Of a stretch of DNA of 64,000 nucleotides, positions 61,898 through 64,000 are shown one piece after another. The DNA is from Brienomyrus brachyistius (lineage: Eukaryota > Chordata > Actinopteri > Osteoglossiformes > Mormyridae): positions 9,630,363 through 9,694,362 of the forward strand of contig NC_064535.1 of assembly GCF_023856365.1 (NCBI RefSeq), read 5' to 3'. Position 1 is the stretch's first letter. Each line of letters opens with the position of its first letter. A model generated the notes under the pieces. That model made no database searches and was not told the origin of the DNA. It saw only the letters and a program-made list of their open reading frames with translations. The position numbers and the translations under genes were made by a program.

Positions 61898-64000
61898 TCA
61901 GACTTTTGCATCACCGGCGTCTCCCGCCTCTGTGTCATCTGGAAAAAAAAAGAACACATTGATGTAACTAATTGGATGGTGTGCAGTTCTGCAGCTGAGG
62001 ACCTAGTGGCCATGGTCTGGAGGGTGCCTGGCCAAATCCCACGTCTGGCAGAATTAATGATCTCATATGTGGCACTTGAGCAAGGCCCTTAACCACGACT
62101 GTTCTTCAGGTGATGGGCACTTGTATATTTGTCTTATGGACTGTCAGCTGGGATATATATGTATATATCTGCAATATATATATACAAATATATTTCATCG
62201 TATATGCAGTCCTATGCTAGATAAGAACAGAACACTTCATTCGTCAATATAGGGTAAATTTTCTTTTCAACAAACCCAATTTGCTCTACAGCACAGAGTC
62301 GAGCCCACATTCAGAGTCGAGCCCGCTTGCAGGGTCGAGCCTGGAGCAACAGGAGGCTAAGGGACCTGCTCGGGGTCCAAACCCATCGAGCCACACAGCA
62401 CTGGAAGAACCATTCTTTCTCTTGTTACTAAAACCGATCAGTTCATACTAATCTGTACTGACAAAATAGAAAACAAAAATAAATGGAAGAAAAAGGATGG
62501 AAAGAAGCTCTTTGAAGGGTAACATTTACCTTTTAGTTGGATGGGCCCCAGGACCACAGTTGCGTCTCCATGAGCAGAGCTCAGGGATCTTGCCTTGCGG
62601 GTGCGACACCCCTGGGTGCAGCGCGAGTTGATGTCATTGGCCTGACACACAACCGCTTTACATTGTATGTACACAGAAGGATACGTGCGCAGAAACTTGA
62701 AAGCCTGGAACCTGAAGCGGGCGACACTTTTGGGAACGCCGCTATACACATAGTAGCTGTTGTCCTTTTGACAGCTGATAGAGAAAGAAAAAGAGAGTCA
62801 ATCGACAAGGGCAAACAAGGCTAAGCGTCTTGCATCCAGATAACAAAAAAGATCATAAAATACAGTGGTACCTCAGTTCTCGATCTCATTAGAACTCGAA
62901 TTTCTTACAAGTCGAACCCTCCAGTTTGAAAAAAAAAAAGCCCTAGAACTCGATCTGAATCTCAGAAGTCGAACCGAGAACCGACCTGAGAACTTGTACG
63001 CGTGAGGGAATGAATCACGCGGCACGTCTCTCAGTGGAAACAAACGTATCGCTTCAGTCTCTACCTCGCATTCGCTGTGGTAGCGTCGTTTGCTGGTGAT
63101 AGTGCTTTTTTATTGAAAATATCAGGTAATACACTGTACTATATATATCATTTTGGTAGCCATTGCTCACCAAAAAGTTACGCAATAGCTGTACAATTGT
63201 TACAACCTAAAAGTTTGCGATTTACGAACAAATTAACGAATACAGAGCAATAATAAGAATAAACAATGGACTGCATGACATAGTCTAGTGTTGGCGCAAT
63301 GTCAGGGCATGGCTTGGGGTTGTCACGATCTGCCGAGCCAGCAGGGACAGGACTCAAGCGATCGGGAAACACGGGGTTTAATTGAGAACAGGCAGAAGAA
63401 CACAATGATGTTATAATTTCCAGACTGAGGAAATAAACTCAATCGCGGCCTAAATACATAGGACTAATGACAACAACCGTTATCGTTTATCGTTTTGGAA
63501 GCCATTAAGAAAAAAATGCTGTTCTTGTTTTATCCTTTGCATTTTGTGTTTAAATGCTAAAAAAAAAAACCCATATTTAAGTGTAATTTTTGGGGCCAGG
63601 AACCAATTCATTGGTTTTCCAGTATTTCTAATGGGGAAGATTCGAACCTGAGTTCTGAACGGATTAAGTTTAAGTTCTGAAGTACCATTGTAAGTTCAGA
63701 CTTATGATAACTATTTGCAGATTTTTTCCTCCTCTTGATTTGTCCACCCATCACCCAATAACTTTGTCTGAATAATTAATAAATATAATTATATACATTC
63801 ACACTGGTGTCCTATCGAGAAAGTACCCATGTCTAATGTACTATGTGGCCTGTTACTAGGAATAGAAATGGATAGATGGGTGGGTGAATGGATGGATATT
63901 TACACTAAGAAACTGAATTATAGCATTTAATAAATACATAATACTTTAAATTGGAATATAAAGTGTTAAAGACTAAACTAAAAACAAAGCCTGTCTCACC
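61898..64000 (-). CDS. Zona-pellucida-domain protein, DMBT1/CUZD1-like, 3' end only
   Basis: This is the C-terminal part of a secreted or membrane-bound glycoprotein with a zona pellucida (ZP) module, running off the window. The penultimate exon is 62530-62774 (acceptor CTATCAG|, donor AAAAG|GTAAAT). It encodes CQKDNSYYVYSG, FRFQAFKFL, VYIQCKAVVCQ and SRCTQGC, followed by a basic cluster TRKAR. That is the ZP-C subdomain with its conserved cysteines, and the basic cluster resembles a furin-type consensus cleavage site. The phase-1 join to the last exon 61898-61938 (acceptor TTTTCCAG|) adds DDTEAGDAGDAKV and stops at 61898-61900, so no transmembrane segment follows. The wording is closest, from memory, to fish DMBT1-like and CUZD1 proteins, which neighbour HMX3-HMX2 in mammals. 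The preceding exon would end at or beyond 64000, where GGTGAG sits in the right orientation. Confidence 0.8.
61939..62529 (-). other. Last intron of the ZP-domain gene
   Basis: This 591-nt phase-1 intron has donor GTAAAT and acceptor TTTTTTTTCCAG on the minus strand. It contains a tRNA-type SINE fragment at about 61980-62150 and three near copies of CAGAGTCGAGCCC at 62290-62335. Confidence 0.75.
61980..62150 (+). mobile_element. tRNA-derived SINE fragment in the ZP-gene intron
   Basis: GACCTAGTGGCCATGGTCTG (A-box-like), GCCAAATCCCACG (B-box-like) and GGCACTTGAGCAAGGCCCTT followed by AACC are the standard order of a teleost tRNA-type SINE. It lies antisense within the last intron. Confidence 0.6.
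62861..63692. mobile_element. Non-autonomous TA-flanked DNA transposon (pogo/mariner type), with internal insertion
   Basis: The left end TACAGTGGTACCTCAGTTCT and the right end, read inverted, TACAATGGTACTTCAGAACT match at 15 of 20 positions. Both are flush with TA, the target duplication of Tc1/mariner/pogo elements. The interior repeats the AACTCGAAT/AAGTCGAAC theme near both ends and has no transposase frame. A stretch at about 63310-63470 (GGTTGTCACGATCTGCCGAG and following) looks foreign and may be a nested insertion. It lies in the intron upstream of the penultimate ZP exon. Confidence 0.6.
63999..64000 (-). other. Possible splice donor of the preceding ZP-gene exon
   Basis: The minus strand at the window edge reads G|GTGAGAC. 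The exon at 62774 begins with the third base of a codon (C, then TGT for Cys), so the preceding exon must end in two bases of a codon. A terminal G would allow GG|C, giving Gly-Cys, as is common before this cysteine in ZP proteins. Only one exonic base would be in the window. Confidence 0.35.

Overview
The window looks like ray-finned fish DNA, most likely teleost. The evidence is spliced vertebrate homeobox genes, tRNA-derived fish-type SINEs with GGAT-rich tails, several short inverted-repeat DNA elements and many long microsatellites. It is gene-poor. All three genes I can support lie on the minus strand.

Reading in gene direction (high to low coordinates): (1) 61.9-64.0 kb holds the 3' end of a zona-pellucida-domain gene of the DMBT1/CUZD1 type, with two terminal coding exons and a possible donor of the preceding exon at the very window edge. 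(2) 44-61.9 kb is a long non-coding flank with a dense, non-repetitive segment at about 51.3-53.1 kb and other enhancer-like stretches near 57.6-58.9 kb. (3) 42.5-44.0 kb is HMX3, two exons, 298 aa. (4) 34.7-42.5 kb is the HMX3-HMX2 intergenic interval. (5) 33.1-34.7 kb is HMX2, two exons, 267 aa. (6) 1-33 kb is a gene desert downstream of HMX2, with no exon I can support. It holds SINEs, inverted-repeat elements, a 55-bp satellite, a 1.1-kb minisatellite grown inside a SINE, and a few enhancer-like single-copy stretches.

The most interesting signal is non-coding. A segment about 8 kb upstream of HMX3 (52076-52350) and a segment about 2.3 kb upstream of HMX2 (36996-37282) are diverged copies of each other, collinear over at least five blocks and in the same orientation relative to their genes. 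The last 66 bases align without a gap at 52/66 identity by hand count. The simplest reading is that an ancestral unit of enhancer plus Hmx gene was duplicated in tandem, and that both the genes and the regulatory elements have been kept. HMX2 and HMX3 are known as co-expressed, partly redundant regulators of inner ear, lateral line, cranial ganglion and hypothalamic development, so paired elements fit shared control. From memory, paralogous conserved elements have already been discussed for vertebrate Hmx loci, so the principle may not be new; the positions here are read from this sequence.

All exon boundaries were derived by hand from splice signals, reading phase and recalled family sequences. 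No search or alignment program was run.
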